DNA of 64,000 nucleotides from CAWBRT01 sp963832785 (GCA_963832785.1 CAWHVF010000005.1:868001-932000); one strand, 5' to 3'. Positions 37,648-47,455 are shown, counted from the stretch's first letter. Made by a program: numbers and translations. The notes: generated by a model from the letters alone, not told the origin.

Positions 37648-40641
37648 TCAACCCTGCTCGGGCTTGATGATCAGGCCTTGGCTGCGCTCGCCATTCATCA
37701 CCACCAGCAGCGGGTTTTCAAAGCGCAGGTGGCGAACGCAGCCGCGCTCCTCGATGGCGGCTTGCAACTCCAGCCACGGCCAGTCGAGGAAGGCATCGTC
37801 AGACCCGTCCACGGTAAAGTAGCCGACCTGGAAGGCAACCAGGTTCTGGAAGAAGTGGCTGCCCTGCGACGGCGCCACGGGCACATCGCGCAACCCCGTC
37901 TCGACGATCACGCGGGCGCCGGAGACTTGGTCCCATTTAAGCGGGATGCCGAGCCAGGGATCGCTCGATCCCCACCTGCCGGCGCCGATCAGCAGGTAGG
38001 AGCTATCGGCGTCCACCAGCTTGGCGTTGAAATAGGCGACCGCCTGCGCGGCCTCCTGGCTGCCGGAGCGCTCGAAGCGCTGCGGGTCCACCACCACGAC
38101 ATCGCGCAGGTTCTGTATGCGGCCGTTGCCCATTACTTTGGAACTCCTGCACAGCAGCCGGCAGTGCTCCGGCTCCTCCATGCGAACCTCTTCCGCTTCC
38201 CGCGACAACACCAGCGGCCGAATTTGCAGGAAGCCGAAGCCGGCGTCTTCGCCGGCGGCGTGCGGAAGCCGCACCGCGAACTCGATTTCCACCGGACGTC
38301 CCATCGCCTTGTCCAGCCATTGCGTCAACTGGTCGAGAATGGCCGGCAGCGGGAAAATCCCGTGTTTCAATATCGGGGCGAAGGTGACGACGGGCGAGCC
38401 GGGCCGGCTGGTCCCGTCGTAAATGGCGTGATTGTCCGCCGAGTAGGTTGAAGCCAGGCGCTGCAAAGTCTGGTCGGCGGCGGCGACATCGAGTCCGAAC
38501 TTGACCTCGCGCAGCCCTTCGGTCACACCGCTGCGGCGCGTGCCGTGGTCGAGCTCGAGCGCCCAGAACTCCGATTGCGAGTTCGCCAGCGTGGCTTCCA
38601 CCGAGGAAAACTGGACGAGATTGCGCGGGTATCGCGGGCAGAAGGTCAGACATTTCCCGCCATCGACGACCTCCCTGCCCAACCCCAGCACCACCGAAGC
38701 TATGCCGTCGGAGGTAGTCATAGGCGGCACCGGGTAGAAGTTGCAGGAGCGGGCGACGCCGGCAAAGTCCGGGTAGAAGCGCGCGCCGTGCATGGTTCCC
38801 ACAACCTGCTGCACGATGACCGCCATCTTCTCCTCTTCCAGCCGGTAAGGAGTGGCGCGCACGTAGGCCTTGGCGTGCCGGCTGTAGGTGGAGGCATAGA
38901 CCCGCTTGATGCATTCGCTCAACCGGTTCAGGCGCTCGTAGATGTCCGGATGCTGGTTGGCGAACATGTAGGTCTCGTAGACGCCGGCGAAGGGCTGATA
39001 CTGCGAGTCCTCCAGCAGGCTGGAAGAACGCACCGCCAGCGGATAGCGCACCTTTTGCAAAAACGCCAGCAGGTTTTCCTCGATGGCGTCCGGCAGCGAG
39101 GCGGAGAGGAACCGCCGCTCGATGACCTCGTCGTCGTTGGCGCGGATGGCGAAGTTGAGCAGGTTGTTCTCGCGCAAAAACTGGTCGAAGACATCGGTCG
39201 CCAGCACCAGGGTGGCGGGCACGGAGATGCTCACGTCCTCGAAGCGCGGCGCGTGTTCGGCCAGCAGGTGTCGGGCGAAAGCCAAGCCCCGGGCCTTGCC
39301 TCCCAGCGAGCCGCCGCCGATGCGCAGGAAGAAGGCATCGTCGGGTTGGAACGAGGCCGGCGAAAAATCGCCAATCACCAACTGTCTCTGCTCGTGGCGA
39401 TACTCGCCGATGGACTTCACCAGGTCCTGGCGCAGGTCTTCCAGCGTCGGGAAGTCGGAGATGCGGCGCGGCCTGAGCTTCTGCGCCAGTGCGAACTCTG
39501 TCCTGGCCCGCAGCCAGCGGGAAAAATCGTTGCGCTGCGCGTGATATGCCAGGCTCTCGGCGGGCACCTGCAGCAGCATACGCTCCAGCGCGTCCAGGTC
39601 GTGGGCGCGTCCGACCTCGGAGTGATTAGGGAGATGGAAAACGAAATCGCCGAAGGCGAACTGCTCGGTCATAATGTCGCGCAAATCGGAGAGCAGCGTA
39701 GGCGAGCGCTTGCGCAGGAACGAGCAGCCCTCCGCCAGCGCCCGCTCGGCGAACTTCGTCCGGCTGGAGTGCAGGACCACCGGGGCGTCGGGCACCAGCT
39801 CGCGTATGAGCTGCGCCAGCTCGAAGCCGGCGTCTTCGGTAAGCTCGCCACCCCGCGGAAACTCCACGTCCGAGATGACGCCGAACAGGTAGTCCTTGTA
39901 CTTGAGAATGTGCTTTTCGGCTTCCTCGTAGCTGGAGCAAAGCAGAATTTTAGGGCGGGCGCGCGTGCGCACCAGCTTGTGCGCCACGTTCAACCCTTCC
40001 TCGATCAGGCTGCGCGACTGGGTGATCAGCTCCGTGTAAATGGCGGGCAGAAACGAGGAGCAGTAGCGGATGTTGTCCTCGACCAGCAGTATGACGGGAA
40101 CGCCCATGGCCGCCGTGTCATGCGGGGCGTTGAACTTGTCTTCGATGTACTTGATGATGGCCAGCAGGATGCGCACGTTACCCTGCCAGAGAAAGATGCG
40201 GTCGATGTCGGTGACCGGGTTGCGCGCCACGAAGTCCTTGATTTCCCGGTAGTCGTAGGCCAGCACCACCACCGGCACGTGCAGTTCGGCCTCTTTGACC
40301 TGCCGGGCGAGGTCGGCGGCGTTCATGTCGCCCACGTTCAGGTTGGTAAGAATCAGGTTGAAGCGCGGCTGGGTGCGCGCCAGCTTCATGGCCTCGGCCC
40401 CGCTGGAGACGTGGGTGACGCCGGGGATGTGCTGCATGTTCAGCTCGATGGAGTCGCCGATCAGCAGCTCATTCAGGCGCCCGTCTTCCCGCAGAATGAA
40501 GGAATCGTAGAGGCTGGAAACGAGCAGGACATTCCGCACACGGAATGGCATCAGCTCGTCGAAGCCCTCGAAAAGTTTGACCGCATCAGTCATCGGATTT
40601 GAACTACCGCGCCCTTCTGTGGACTTACCCAGTTCCAGCAT
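37648..40641 (-). CDS. Receiver-like domains fused to a PEP-synthase/PPDK ATP-binding domain
   Basis: This 997-residue cytoplasmic protein begins with two response-regulator-like regions (about 35-160 and 180-340). They contain LLVSSLYDSF, RFNLILTNLNVGDMNAADLA, VILLVEDNIRYCSS and LFGVISDVEFPRGGEL. The second half is a PPDK/PEP-synthase N-terminal ATP-grasp domain: GGGSLGGKARGLAFA, LAVRSSSLLEDSQYQPFAGVYET, GLGREVVDGGKCLTF and IEFAVRL. The His swivel and PEP-binding domains of true PEP synthase are absent. It may thus transfer phosphate to another partner, as rifampin phosphotransferases or glucan dikinases do. The start may be 40641, where GGAGG touches the ATG, or 40593. Confidence 0.85.
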   Translation of the reverse strand: MLELGKSTEGRGSSNPMTDAVKLFEGFDELMPFRVRNVLLVSSLYDSFILREDGRLNELLIGDSIELNMQHIPGVTHVSSGAEAMKLARTQPRFNLILTNLNVGDMNAADLARQVKEAELHVPVVVLAYDYREIKDFVARNPVTDIDRIFLWQGNVRILLAIIKYIEDKFNAPHDTAAMGVPVILLVEDNIRYCSSFLPAIYTELITQSRSLIEEGLNVAHKLVRTRARPKILLCSSYEEAEKHILKYKDYLFGVISDVEFPRGGELTEDAGFELAQLIRELVPDAPVVLHSSRTKFAERALAEGCSFLRKRSPTLLSDLRDIMTEQFAFGDFVFHLPNHSEVGRAHDLDALERMLLQVPAESLAYHAQRNDFSRWLRARTEFALAQKLRPRRISDFPTLEDLRQDLVKSIGEYRHEQRQLVIGDFSPASFQPDDAFFLRIGGGSLGGKARGLAFARHLLAEHAPRFEDVSISVPATLVLATDVFDQFLRENNLLNFAIRANDDEVIERRFLSASLPDAIEENLLAFLQKVRYPLAVRSSSLLEDSQYQPFAGVYETYMFANQHPDIYERLNRLSECIKRVYASTYSRHAKAYVRATPYRLEEEKMAVIVQQVVGTMHGARFYPDFAGVARSCNFYPVPPMTTSDGIASVVLGLGREVVDGGKCLTFCPRYPRNLVQFSSVEATLANSQSEFWALELDHGTRRSGVTEGLREVKFGLDVAAADQTLQRLASTYSADNHAIYDGTSRPGSPVVTFAPILKHGIFPLPAILDQLTQWLDKAMGRPVEIEFAVRLPHAAGEDAGFGFLQIRPLVLSREAEEVRMEEPEHCRLLCRSSKVMGNGRIQNLRDVVVVDPQRFERSGSQEAAQAVAYFNAKLVDADSSYLLIGAGRWGSSDPWLGIPLKWDQVSGARVIVETGLRDVPVAPSQGSHFFQNLVAFQVGYFTVDGSDDAFLDWPWLELQAAIEERGCVRHLRFENPLLVVMNGERSQGLIIKPEQG

Positions 40642-40726
40642 CCTCCAAGGCTAAAATCGCCGGAAGCCGGAGGCTTTGTCAAATCAAGTGTATAGAAAAG
40701 AATGGGCGGTGAGGCGAGACTCTGGC

Positions 40727-41485
40727 CTACAAGGCTCCGCTCGGGCTGCCGGGACTGGCCATCACCGGAACCGCGGTGATGATGTCATCGCCGTATGAAG
40801 CCTCTATGCGGTGCCCCGGGGAGACGATAAGAAAGTCCCGGTCCCAGTCGCCCGCGAGCAAGCGCCGCAAAAGCGTGAGATCGCCGGCGACGGTTTCGAA
40901 CTCCCAGTGCTTGCCGGCGGCCTCGGCGCGCGCACGTTCCAGAAAGCTTCCGTCCGGCTCCAGGCCGCTCTGGATGTAGATCAGCTTCGAATACATCTTT
41001 TCATAGCGCCGGTATTCTTCGTAAAGATAGCGGCCGTTGCTCTCTCCGTAGAGCCCAATGAGCTCTTCCAGGCTGGCGCGGTGCTGGCTGCCGCCAAGCT
41101 GCCGCAGGATCTGGTCGGCGCGTTCCACCCATCCCACCGAACGATAGTAGACGCCCGAATTGGCCGCGAAAAGTTCCTGGTAACGGGCGCGGCTTCCCAG
41201 CAGCAGGGTGATGCAGTCGTGCGCCCTGGGAACCACCAGCTTGAGAGTCCGGGCCTCCAGACCGGCCACGCCGGTTCCGCACAGGGCATAACCGAGCACG
41301 ATGGCATCGTGGCGGGCCGGGTCAGCCGCGTCGATGGCCGCTTGCATCCGTCGGCGCATCTGTTCCGAGGTGAGCTCGTGCAATCCGGCGGGCAGGAATT
41401 GCGCCTCGACCATGTGCGGCGAACGCACGATCGCCTCGCACAACTCGCGCAACAGAATCTCGCAGCCCAGCAGCAGAAGTCGCAT
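40727..41485 (-). CDS. DUF1638-domain protein
   Basis: This 252-residue protein has the DUF1638 pattern: LLLLGCEILLREL, IVLGYALCGTGVAGL, LVVPRAHDCITLLLGSR and a conserved late segment SGVYYRSVGWVERAD. DUF1638 genes are commonly found with corrinoid methyltransferases; a role in one-carbon/corrinoid metabolism is inferred. It follows the homocysteine methyltransferase gene with only GTG between the stop and its ATG, so it is translationally coupled to it. Confidence 0.85.
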   Translation of the reverse strand: MRLLLLGCEILLRELCEAIVRSPHMVEAQFLPAGLHELTSEQMRRRMQAAIDAADPARHDAIVLGYALCGTGVAGLEARTLKLVVPRAHDCITLLLGSRARYQELFAANSGVYYRSVGWVERADQILRQLGGSQHRASLEELIGLYGESNGRYLYEEYRRYEKMYSKLIYIQSGLEPDGSFLERARAEAAGKHWEFETVAGDLTLLRRLLAGDWDRDFLIVSPGHRIEASYGDDIITAVPVMASPGSPSGAL

Positions 41486-41488
41486 CAC

Positions 41489-42394
41489 CTATGCCCGTTT
41501 TAATTCGCGCACCACTTTCGCCATGGCGGCGATGTGCTCAGGGGTGGTGCCACAGCAGCCGCCAATGACGCTTACCCCGGCGGCGATCACCTCGCGCGCG
41601 CCCGCGGCCATGAACTCCGGGGTCTCGCGGAATATCGTCTGCCCATCCCGCAAAACGGGAACGCCGGCGTTGGCCTGGACGAGAATGGGGACACGCGGCA
41701 AAGCGGCCCGCATCTGCCTCACGATTGTGGCCATATCAGTGATGCCGTTACCGCAGTTGGCGCCGACAATATCGGCTCCGGCAGCAACCGCTTCCCTGCC
41801 TGCCCGCTCCGGCGGCACGCCCATCATGGTGTGAAAGCCCCTGGGACCCGAGGCAAAGGTGAAGGTGCAGATCACCGGCAGAGCGGCAGCGTCCCGGGCG
41901 GCCTTTATGGCCTGCGCCGCTTCGATCAGCGACGACATGGTTTCCACGCAGATGAGGTCGGCGCCGCCTTCGGCCAGGGCGGCCGCCTGCTCGCGGAAAA
42001 CCTCATAGAAACGCGCCGCCGGAGTATCGCCCCCCTCTTCTTCAGCGATGCAGCCCGTCGGACCGACCGAGCCGGCAACATAGCCGGAGCTGCCCATGGC
42101 CTCTTTTGCCAGAGCCGCGGCGGCACGGTTAAGCTCGCGTACCCGGCCGGCCATGCCGTGCGGCTCCAGTTTCAGGGCGCTGCCGCCAAAGGAGTTCGTC
42201 TCGACTATATCGGCGCCGGCGGCGATATAGGCCTCGGCAATCCCCCTGACAACCTCCTGATGGGAAACGCACCAGGCTTCCGGACACTCTCCGGCTTGCA
42301 GTCCTTTGGCTTGCAGTAAGGTTCCCATGGCGCCGTCGGAAACAAGGATCTCGCCAGCGGCAATTCGTTGGAGCAGGCTTTTCATGCGCATCAT
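41489..42394 (-). CDS. Homocysteine S-methyltransferase family protein
   Basis: This 301-residue TIM-barrel zinc enzyme has ILVSDGAMGTLLQAKG and IVETNSFGGSALKL. The zinc ligands are Cys in GANCGNG and the Cys pair in GGCCGTTPEH. It moves a methyl group to homocysteine (methionine synthesis) or to another thiol. It lacks folate and cobalamin domains, so the donor must be a small molecule or a separate corrinoid protein. Coupled downstream to DUF1638. Several ATGs (42394, 42391, 42385) could be the start. Confidence 0.87.
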   Translation of the reverse strand: MMRMKSLLQRIAAGEILVSDGAMGTLLQAKGLQAGECPEAWCVSHQEVVRGIAEAYIAAGADIVETNSFGGSALKLEPHGMAGRVRELNRAAAALAKEAMGSSGYVAGSVGPTGCIAEEEGGDTPAARFYEVFREQAAALAEGGADLICVETMSSLIEAAQAIKAARDAAALPVICTFTFASGPRGFHTMMGVPPERAGREAVAAGADIVGANCGNGITDMATIVRQMRAALPRVPILVQANAGVPVLRDGQTIFRETPEFMAAGAREVIAAGVSVIGGCCGTTPEHIAAMAKVVRELKRA

Positions 42395-42589
42395 CCGTTG
42401 CTAGGCTCACGCCATGACACCGCCAGGTTGCCGCCGCGATGACGGAATCGAAGCGGCTAACATAAGCGGCGCCTCAATAGTAGCGGCGAACCGAATGCCA
42501 ATGGCCTGAGAAGTGCCGAGTCTACCCGACTCAACAGTTGAGTTCAAGCATCTGGATTGCGAGTAGTGAAATACACAAGTGGCGCGGGG

Positions 42590-42662
42590 CCACACATCTG
42601 CCTGATTTTGGCAGACGTGGGTTCGCTGGAGTCCCACATCTGCGCGCTTTTCGCAGATGTTG
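42590..42662. repeat. Two adjacent hairpins of the CACATCTGC family
   Basis: First: CCACACATCTGCC / GGCAGACGTGGG with 7-nt loop TGATTTT (42590-42621). Second: CCCACATCTGCG / CGCAGATGTTG with 7-nt loop CGCTTTT (42633-42662). Both match the perfect copy at 37577 in stem sequence and loop size. The remainder of 42395-42701 shows no gene. Confidence 0.75.
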
Positions 42663-42701
42663 CACCCGGTGAGCGGCCGGCTACTCCAACAGTGATACCC
42701 G

Positions 42702-42851
42702 TCAGGCGGCGGTCTTTCTGGCTCCGGGCTTGGCGCTCTCAGCACTGGCTGGTTTTCGCTTGAGCGCAGACGGCGGAAATATTACCCAACGGGTGACAAC
42801 GGCAAAGAGGAGCAGGAATAAGACTGTGTAAATGACGGTCACGGCGTTCAC
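42702..42851 (-). CDS. Small single-pass membrane protein
   Basis: A 49-residue peptide from a GTG at 42851: VNAVTVIYTVLFLLLFAVV membrane helix, then a basic tail rich in Lys/Ala/Ser/Pro. A longer frame from 42956 is possible. The clean hydrophobic segment and positively charged C terminus suggest a real small membrane protein, but no family is recognised. Confidence 0.4.
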   Translation of the reverse strand: MNAVTVIYTVLFLLLFAVVTRWVIFPPSALKRKPASAESAKPGARKTAA

Positions 42852-42988
42852 CCCCAACGCGATGCCAGACTGGCTGGTTTTCAAGAATTGTTTGCGGGAA
42901 CCGCGCCTTTGGCTCCGCACCCCAAGCGGAACCTGTGCAGTAGGATTTTCTCGCAATCCAAGCCAATGTCAAGCGGGAAATGGGCGCA

Positions 42989-44224
42989 TCAGGCGGGGCT
43001 GTCAGCCATTGAAGCTGCAAGTTTTTTTCGGCTGGCCAGGAAGCCCAGAGCGACGGTCAAGCATATGGTGGCCGCCAGCAGCGCGACCGTAGCCGGCCAC
43101 CTGCCGCGCACCCAGACGTACGCCGGCAAAACCGGCCCCAGGCTCCCGCCGATGTAATAACAGGTGATATACATACCCGCCGCGGTAGACTGCGCCTGGC
43201 CGGCCACGCGTCCCAGGTTTGCCGAGACCGTAGCTTGCAAGGCAAATATGCCGGAAGACAGCATGGCCAGGCCCGCGACCACTATCGCCAGCGATGGCTT
43301 CAACGTCAGCGCCAGGCCGATCGCACACAGCAGGGCGGCAATAACGATGGTCTTGCGGAAACCATGTTTGTCCATGTAGCGGCCCGCCAGCGGCGTCATG
43401 ACCAAGCCAACCAGGTACACCATGAAGACGCTGCCAAGCTGGGCCGAGTTCAATCCGAACGGTGGATCGGCGAGATAAAAATTGACATAGGTAAAGGTGC
43501 CGTGGAGCACATATAGCATGGTAGACCCCATGGCGAAGGTAGCTACCAGCCGGAAATTGTGCAGGTGATGAGCGGCGGCGGTCAGGGTGGCAGCGGCGTC
43601 CGGCGAGCGGGTGAAATGCCTGGCTGGAGGCAACCAGCGCCGCACCACAACCGCTCCCATCAAGGTCAAAAGCCCGAGCATAACGAAAGACCATCGCCAG
43701 TCGACGTGCGCCGTCGTCACCCCGGCGATGAAGCGTCCCAGAAAGCCGCCCAGCACGGTCCCGCTCACATAGAATCCCATGGCAGAGCCGACTTCTCCGG
43801 GAGGCCATTCCTCGTTGATGTAGGCCATCATGATGGTGGCTATGCCGGGTATGAACAGCCCCTGGGCAAACCGCCAGAAGATCAGGATGTACAGGCTGGT
43901 GGAGGTGGCCGTCATCAGAGTCGGCACCGCCAATCCGAACATGGCCGGTACTATGACCCGCTTGCGCCCTATGTTTTCGGCTATCAGGCCCCAGATGGGG
44001 CTGGAGAGCGCCACCGCCAGCATGGTCACGCTAACCGTCAGGCTCACCTGCAGTTCGCTGGCGTGGTAGAGGCGGCGGAAATGCGGCAACAGCGCCTGGG
44101 TGGGGTGGGCGACTATGAAGGTGCATATTCCCGCGAAAATAACCGCCGCCCGGCTCCCGAAAGAGCTTTTCCGGGGGCTGCCCTGAGCTGGCCGGGAGAG
44201 ATCCGCAGTGACAACCGCATCCAT
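42989..44224 (-). CDS. Major facilitator superfamily transporter (YnfM/AraJ-like)
   Basis: This 411-residue inner-membrane carrier has twelve predicted helices. The loop 2-3 MFS signature is GLIAENIGRKRVIVPAMF. FWRFAQGLFIPGIATIMMAYINEEW gives the helix 4 region, and the loop 8-9 version is GRYMDKHGFRKTIVI. The ATG at 44224 (MDAVVTADL) gives a normal-length cytoplasmic N terminus; an earlier start adds 13 residues. The substrate is unknown. Confidence 0.88.
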   Translation of the reverse strand: MDAVVTADLSRPAQGSPRKSSFGSRAAVIFAGICTFIVAHPTQALLPHFRRLYHASELQVSLTVSVTMLAVALSSPIWGLIAENIGRKRVIVPAMFGLAVPTLMTATSTSLYILIFWRFAQGLFIPGIATIMMAYINEEWPPGEVGSAMGFYVSGTVLGGFLGRFIAGVTTAHVDWRWSFVMLGLLTLMGAVVVRRWLPPARHFTRSPDAAATLTAAAHHLHNFRLVATFAMGSTMLYVLHGTFTYVNFYLADPPFGLNSAQLGSVFMVYLVGLVMTPLAGRYMDKHGFRKTIVIAALLCAIGLALTLKPSLAIVVAGLAMLSSGIFALQATVSANLGRVAGQAQSTAAGMYITCYYIGGSLGPVLPAYVWVRGRWPATVALLAATICLTVALGFLASRKKLAASMADSPA

Positions 44225-44335
44225 GATTGGCTTCCCAGCGGCTCTACTCGGCCCAAATGTCAAGGCGAATTGGCGTGTACGCCGGGCTGTTCAATGATGC
44301 CTCCAGGCAGCGCAGACGTTCAACACATTTATTAT

Positions 44336-45601
44336 CTAGCTGGCGCCGGCGCCGGCCGCGGCGCGCTCCACCGGCAGCGGCCGCAGCGAGTTCAACATGA
44401 ACACGACGCAAAGAATGCCGATGACGGTGATCGCGCCTCCCAAGGCCAGCGCGGACTGAAAACCGAATTGCTGCGCCACCCAGCCGGTCAGAAACGGCGC
44501 GGCGATGGAGGCTACCGCCCCGGAAGTATTGTTGACTCCACCTAGCGTCCCTGCCATGCCCTTGGGCGCGAGATCCTGCGGGAACGTCCAGGTGATGGCC
44601 GAGCAGGCGGATTCTCCGGCCATGGCCAGTACCAGCAGCCAGGCCGCGGTGGTGGCGCTTTCAACATAGCCGGCGCCGATCACCGCCAGCGAAACCACTT
44701 GCATCGAGACCAGCAGCGCCTTCTTCACCTTGGTCGCGTCAAGGCCCGAGTTGATGAGCTTATCGGACACGATTCCGGCCAGCGGCTGGGTAATCATTCC
44801 CGCGATCCACGGCATGGTGGCGTAAAAGGCCACGCTCTTCAGATCGAGATGGCGGGCGAACACCAGGTATCCGGGCAGCCAGGTAAGAAACAGGTAGTAG
44901 AGGTAGTCCTGGCAAAACTTCACGCAGATCATTGCCCAGGTATTGCGGTAGCGGAGCAGCGGCATCACCGGGACGCGCGCCTTCGCCACCGTGGCTGCCT
45001 GTGCGGACGTTCCGGGGTTCTCGCGATAGGTCAGGAGCCACAGCGCCACCCAGAGCAGGCTGCCCAGTCCGGTGACGTAAAAGGCGACGTGCCAGTTGGG
45101 ATGGGCCTTCGATCCGAAAGCCATCATCAGCCCGATCATCAGCCCGGGGCAGAGGGCGAAGCCCACGCGCAGGCCCGCCATGAATACCCCGGTCGCCATG
45201 CCGCGCTCCGACTTGTCGAAGCGCTCGGCAATAACTTTCGTCGCCGCGGGAAAGTTGGCCGACTCGCCCACGCCGATCAGGATGCGGGTGAGGAAAAGCG
45301 TTCCCACGCCCTTTGCCAAACCGGTGCCGGCCGAGGCGAACGACCACAGGGTCGCGCCCACACCGTAGATCTTCTTTACCCCGAAGCGGTCGCACAGCCA
45401 TCCTGCCGGCAAATTGCCCAGCAGGTAGGCCCACCCGAAGGCGGACAGCACCAGGCCCATGGTGGTCAGGCTGAGGCCCAGGTCTTTGGCCACGAAGCTG
45501 TTGGCAATTGCAAGGCTGGAGCGGTCAAGCGCGTTGATGGCATTCCCGCTGAAGATCAGGAACAGCATCCAGTACCTTATCCACGACTGGCGGTTTTCCA
45601 C
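44336..45601 (-). CDS. MFS transporter, anion:cation symporter (hexuronate-type) group
   Basis: This 421-residue transporter has the ACS-family start RYWMLFLIFSGNAINALDRSSLAIA and GWLCDRFGVKKIYG. RILIGVGESANFPAATKVIAERF and FLTWLPGYLVFARHLDL are characteristic of carriers for hexuronates, galactonate or glucarate. Twelve helices. A role importing sugar acids would fit the glycerate kinase 10 kb away, but that link is an inference. Confidence 0.88.
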   Translation of the reverse strand: MENRQSWIRYWMLFLIFSGNAINALDRSSLAIANSFVAKDLGLSLTTMGLVLSAFGWAYLLGNLPAGWLCDRFGVKKIYGVGATLWSFASAGTGLAKGVGTLFLTRILIGVGESANFPAATKVIAERFDKSERGMATGVFMAGLRVGFALCPGLMIGLMMAFGSKAHPNWHVAFYVTGLGSLLWVALWLLTYRENPGTSAQAATVAKARVPVMPLLRYRNTWAMICVKFCQDYLYYLFLTWLPGYLVFARHLDLKSVAFYATMPWIAGMITQPLAGIVSDKLINSGLDATKVKKALLVSMQVVSLAVIGAGYVESATTAAWLLVLAMAGESACSAITWTFPQDLAPKGMAGTLGGVNNTSGAVASIAAPFLTGWVAQQFGFQSALALGGAITVIGILCVVFMLNSLRPLPVERAAAGAGAS

Positions 45602-45793
45602 GAAGTCTCCTTGTAGGCCGGCGAAGGGATGAACGCACGCGCATGTTCACCGCACGATGCGGGCAAGGCCATTGCCTTTGCTGGTGGTGAACCATTCTGA
45701 CATTTTCGCCATTCAGGTCAAGCGGTTTTCCGGCCTGAGCGGGACAGTGGCCTTGCGCAGCCGGCGGAATCCGCCGGGCGCATCGGAGGCCGC

Positions 45794-47104
45794 TCAGGAG
45801 ACGGCGGCCCGGCGTTTCTGCTCCACCGCCGCTAGGGCGCGGTCGAGCAGGCGTATGGCCTCGTCCACGTCGGCCTTGGAGATGTTCATGGGCGGCGACA
45901 GGCGGATGACGTTGCCCCGCAGCCCGCCCCGGCCGATCAGCAGTCCTTCGCGGCGCGCCTCTTCCATGAGCTGCACCGTTTCCTGCGGCGCCGGCTCCTT
46001 GCTGGCACGGTCCTTCACCAGCTCAATGGCCTGCATCAGGCCCATTCCACGCACGTCGCCAATCACCGGATACTTTTCTTTCAGCCCTTCCAGTCCCTGG
46101 CGGAAATAACCGCCCACGACGTAAGTATTCTCCAGAAGATTGTCCTCTTCGATCACGTCGAGCGTAGCCTTGGCGGCCACCGAGGTAACCGGATTGCCGC
46201 CGAAGGTGGATATCTGCAGCCCGCGGAAGCTGGCGGCGATGTCGGGACGGGTGAACGTTCCGCCGACCGGCGTACCGTTAGCCAGGCCCTTGGCCGCCGT
46301 CATGATGTCGGGCGTGACCTCCCACTGCTCGATGCCGAACCACTTGCGTCCGGTGCGTCCCCAGCCGGTCTGAACTTCGTCGGATATGAAGTCGCCGCCG
46401 TACTTTTTTACGATTCTGAAAACCATCTTGAAGTACTCCGGAGGCGGGGTGATGAACCCGCCCACTCCCTGAATGGGCTCGGCGATGAAGCCGGCGATGC
46501 GGCCGGAGGTGCAGGTCTGGATCACGGCTTCGACATCGTTGGCACAAACAACGCCGCAATCCGGATACGTCTTTCCCAGCGGGCAGCGATAGCAGTACGG
46601 GTTGAGTGCGTGAACCACGCCAAAGCCGCCGGGCAGCGACTGCCGCCAGGCGCTGTGCGCCGTAAGCGACTGCGTCAGTTGCGAACGGCCGCTGTAGGCA
46701 TGCCGCAGGGCGATGATTTCGAAGTTGCCGCTGTGGACACGGGCGAGCTGGATCGCCAACTCGTTGGCCTCGGTGCCGCTGCAGGTGAAGAAGCTCTGAC
46801 TGATCTCGCCGGGAGTCAGGCGCGCGATCTTCTCCGCCAGAGCCACAATGGCCTCGTTGGGAAACAGCGTCGAGGCATGCTGCAGCTTGTCGATCTGCGC
46901 CTTGACCTTGGAGGTGACGCGCGGATTGGCGTGGCCGACGGAGATGGTCACGATGCCGCCGAAAAAGTCCAGATACTTTTTGCCGTCAACATCCCACAGG
47001 TACTGCATGCTGGCGTGATCGGTGACCAGCGGCTCGGAGTAGTAGTTGCTGACGGAGGGGAACAGGTACTGCTTGTGCTTGCGGATGACTTCCTCTTTGG
47101 TCAT
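45794..47104 (-). CDS. Class III aminotransferase (alanine-glyoxylate aminotransferase 2-like)
   Basis: This 436-residue PLP enzyme of the ornithine/GABA aminotransferase group has SQSFFTCSGTEANELAIQLAR and ISDEVQTGWGRTGRKWFGIEQW. PLP-Lys is in DIMTAAKGLANGTPVGG, and ISTFGGNPVTSVAA and ELVKDR occur near the end. Closest in pattern to AGXT2-type enzymes moving amino groups from alanine or beta-amino acids to glyoxylate or pyruvate. The ATG at 47104 has GAGG seven bases upstream. Confidence 0.88.
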   Translation of the reverse strand: MTKEEVIRKHKQYLFPSVSNYYSEPLVTDHASMQYLWDVDGKKYLDFFGGIVTISVGHANPRVTSKVKAQIDKLQHASTLFPNEAIVALAEKIARLTPGEISQSFFTCSGTEANELAIQLARVHSGNFEIIALRHAYSGRSQLTQSLTAHSAWRQSLPGGFGVVHALNPYCYRCPLGKTYPDCGVVCANDVEAVIQTCTSGRIAGFIAEPIQGVGGFITPPPEYFKMVFRIVKKYGGDFISDEVQTGWGRTGRKWFGIEQWEVTPDIMTAAKGLANGTPVGGTFTRPDIAASFRGLQISTFGGNPVTSVAAKATLDVIEEDNLLENTYVVGGYFRQGLEGLKEKYPVIGDVRGMGLMQAIELVKDRASKEPAPQETVQLMEEARREGLLIGRGGLRGNVIRLSPPMNISKADVDEAIRLLDRALAAVEQKRRAAVS

Positions 47105-47308
47105 ATCAATCCTCAATCTGTGGCCGCATCAAGGCCGCTCGCCGCTGGCGCGGCCACGGCGCCGGCAACTTTCGCGGCCGTCTTTCTTGGCTCCGGCCAG
47201 TTTGGGCGACTATCAGCAGTATAGGGCTAACCCTTGCCATTTGAAATCAGGGATTCCTTTTGTCTCTTATGCCTGTTTCAGAGACGCCGTATCCCAAAAG
47301 ATGAACGT

Positions 47309-47403
47309 CATTCCGAGCGACCGACGGTCGAGTCGCGAGTCGAGGAATCTTGCGCCGCTTTTTGCCAAAGCAAACACAAGTTTACGGCGCATCTGTAATG
47401 ACA
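47309..47403. repeat. Degenerate palindromic element (copy G)
   Basis: It starts GTCATTCCGAGCGACCG and ends CTGTAATGACAC, with GAGTCGAGGAATCTTGCGCC inside. A related version of the GTCATnCTGAGC family between the aminotransferase and murA. The rest of 47105-47455 has no recognised gene. Confidence 0.55.
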
Positions 47404-47455
47404 CTTCCAGACAACGAGACGTCAAGGTTGAAAGGCTTTCCGGGATGGCTGAAGC

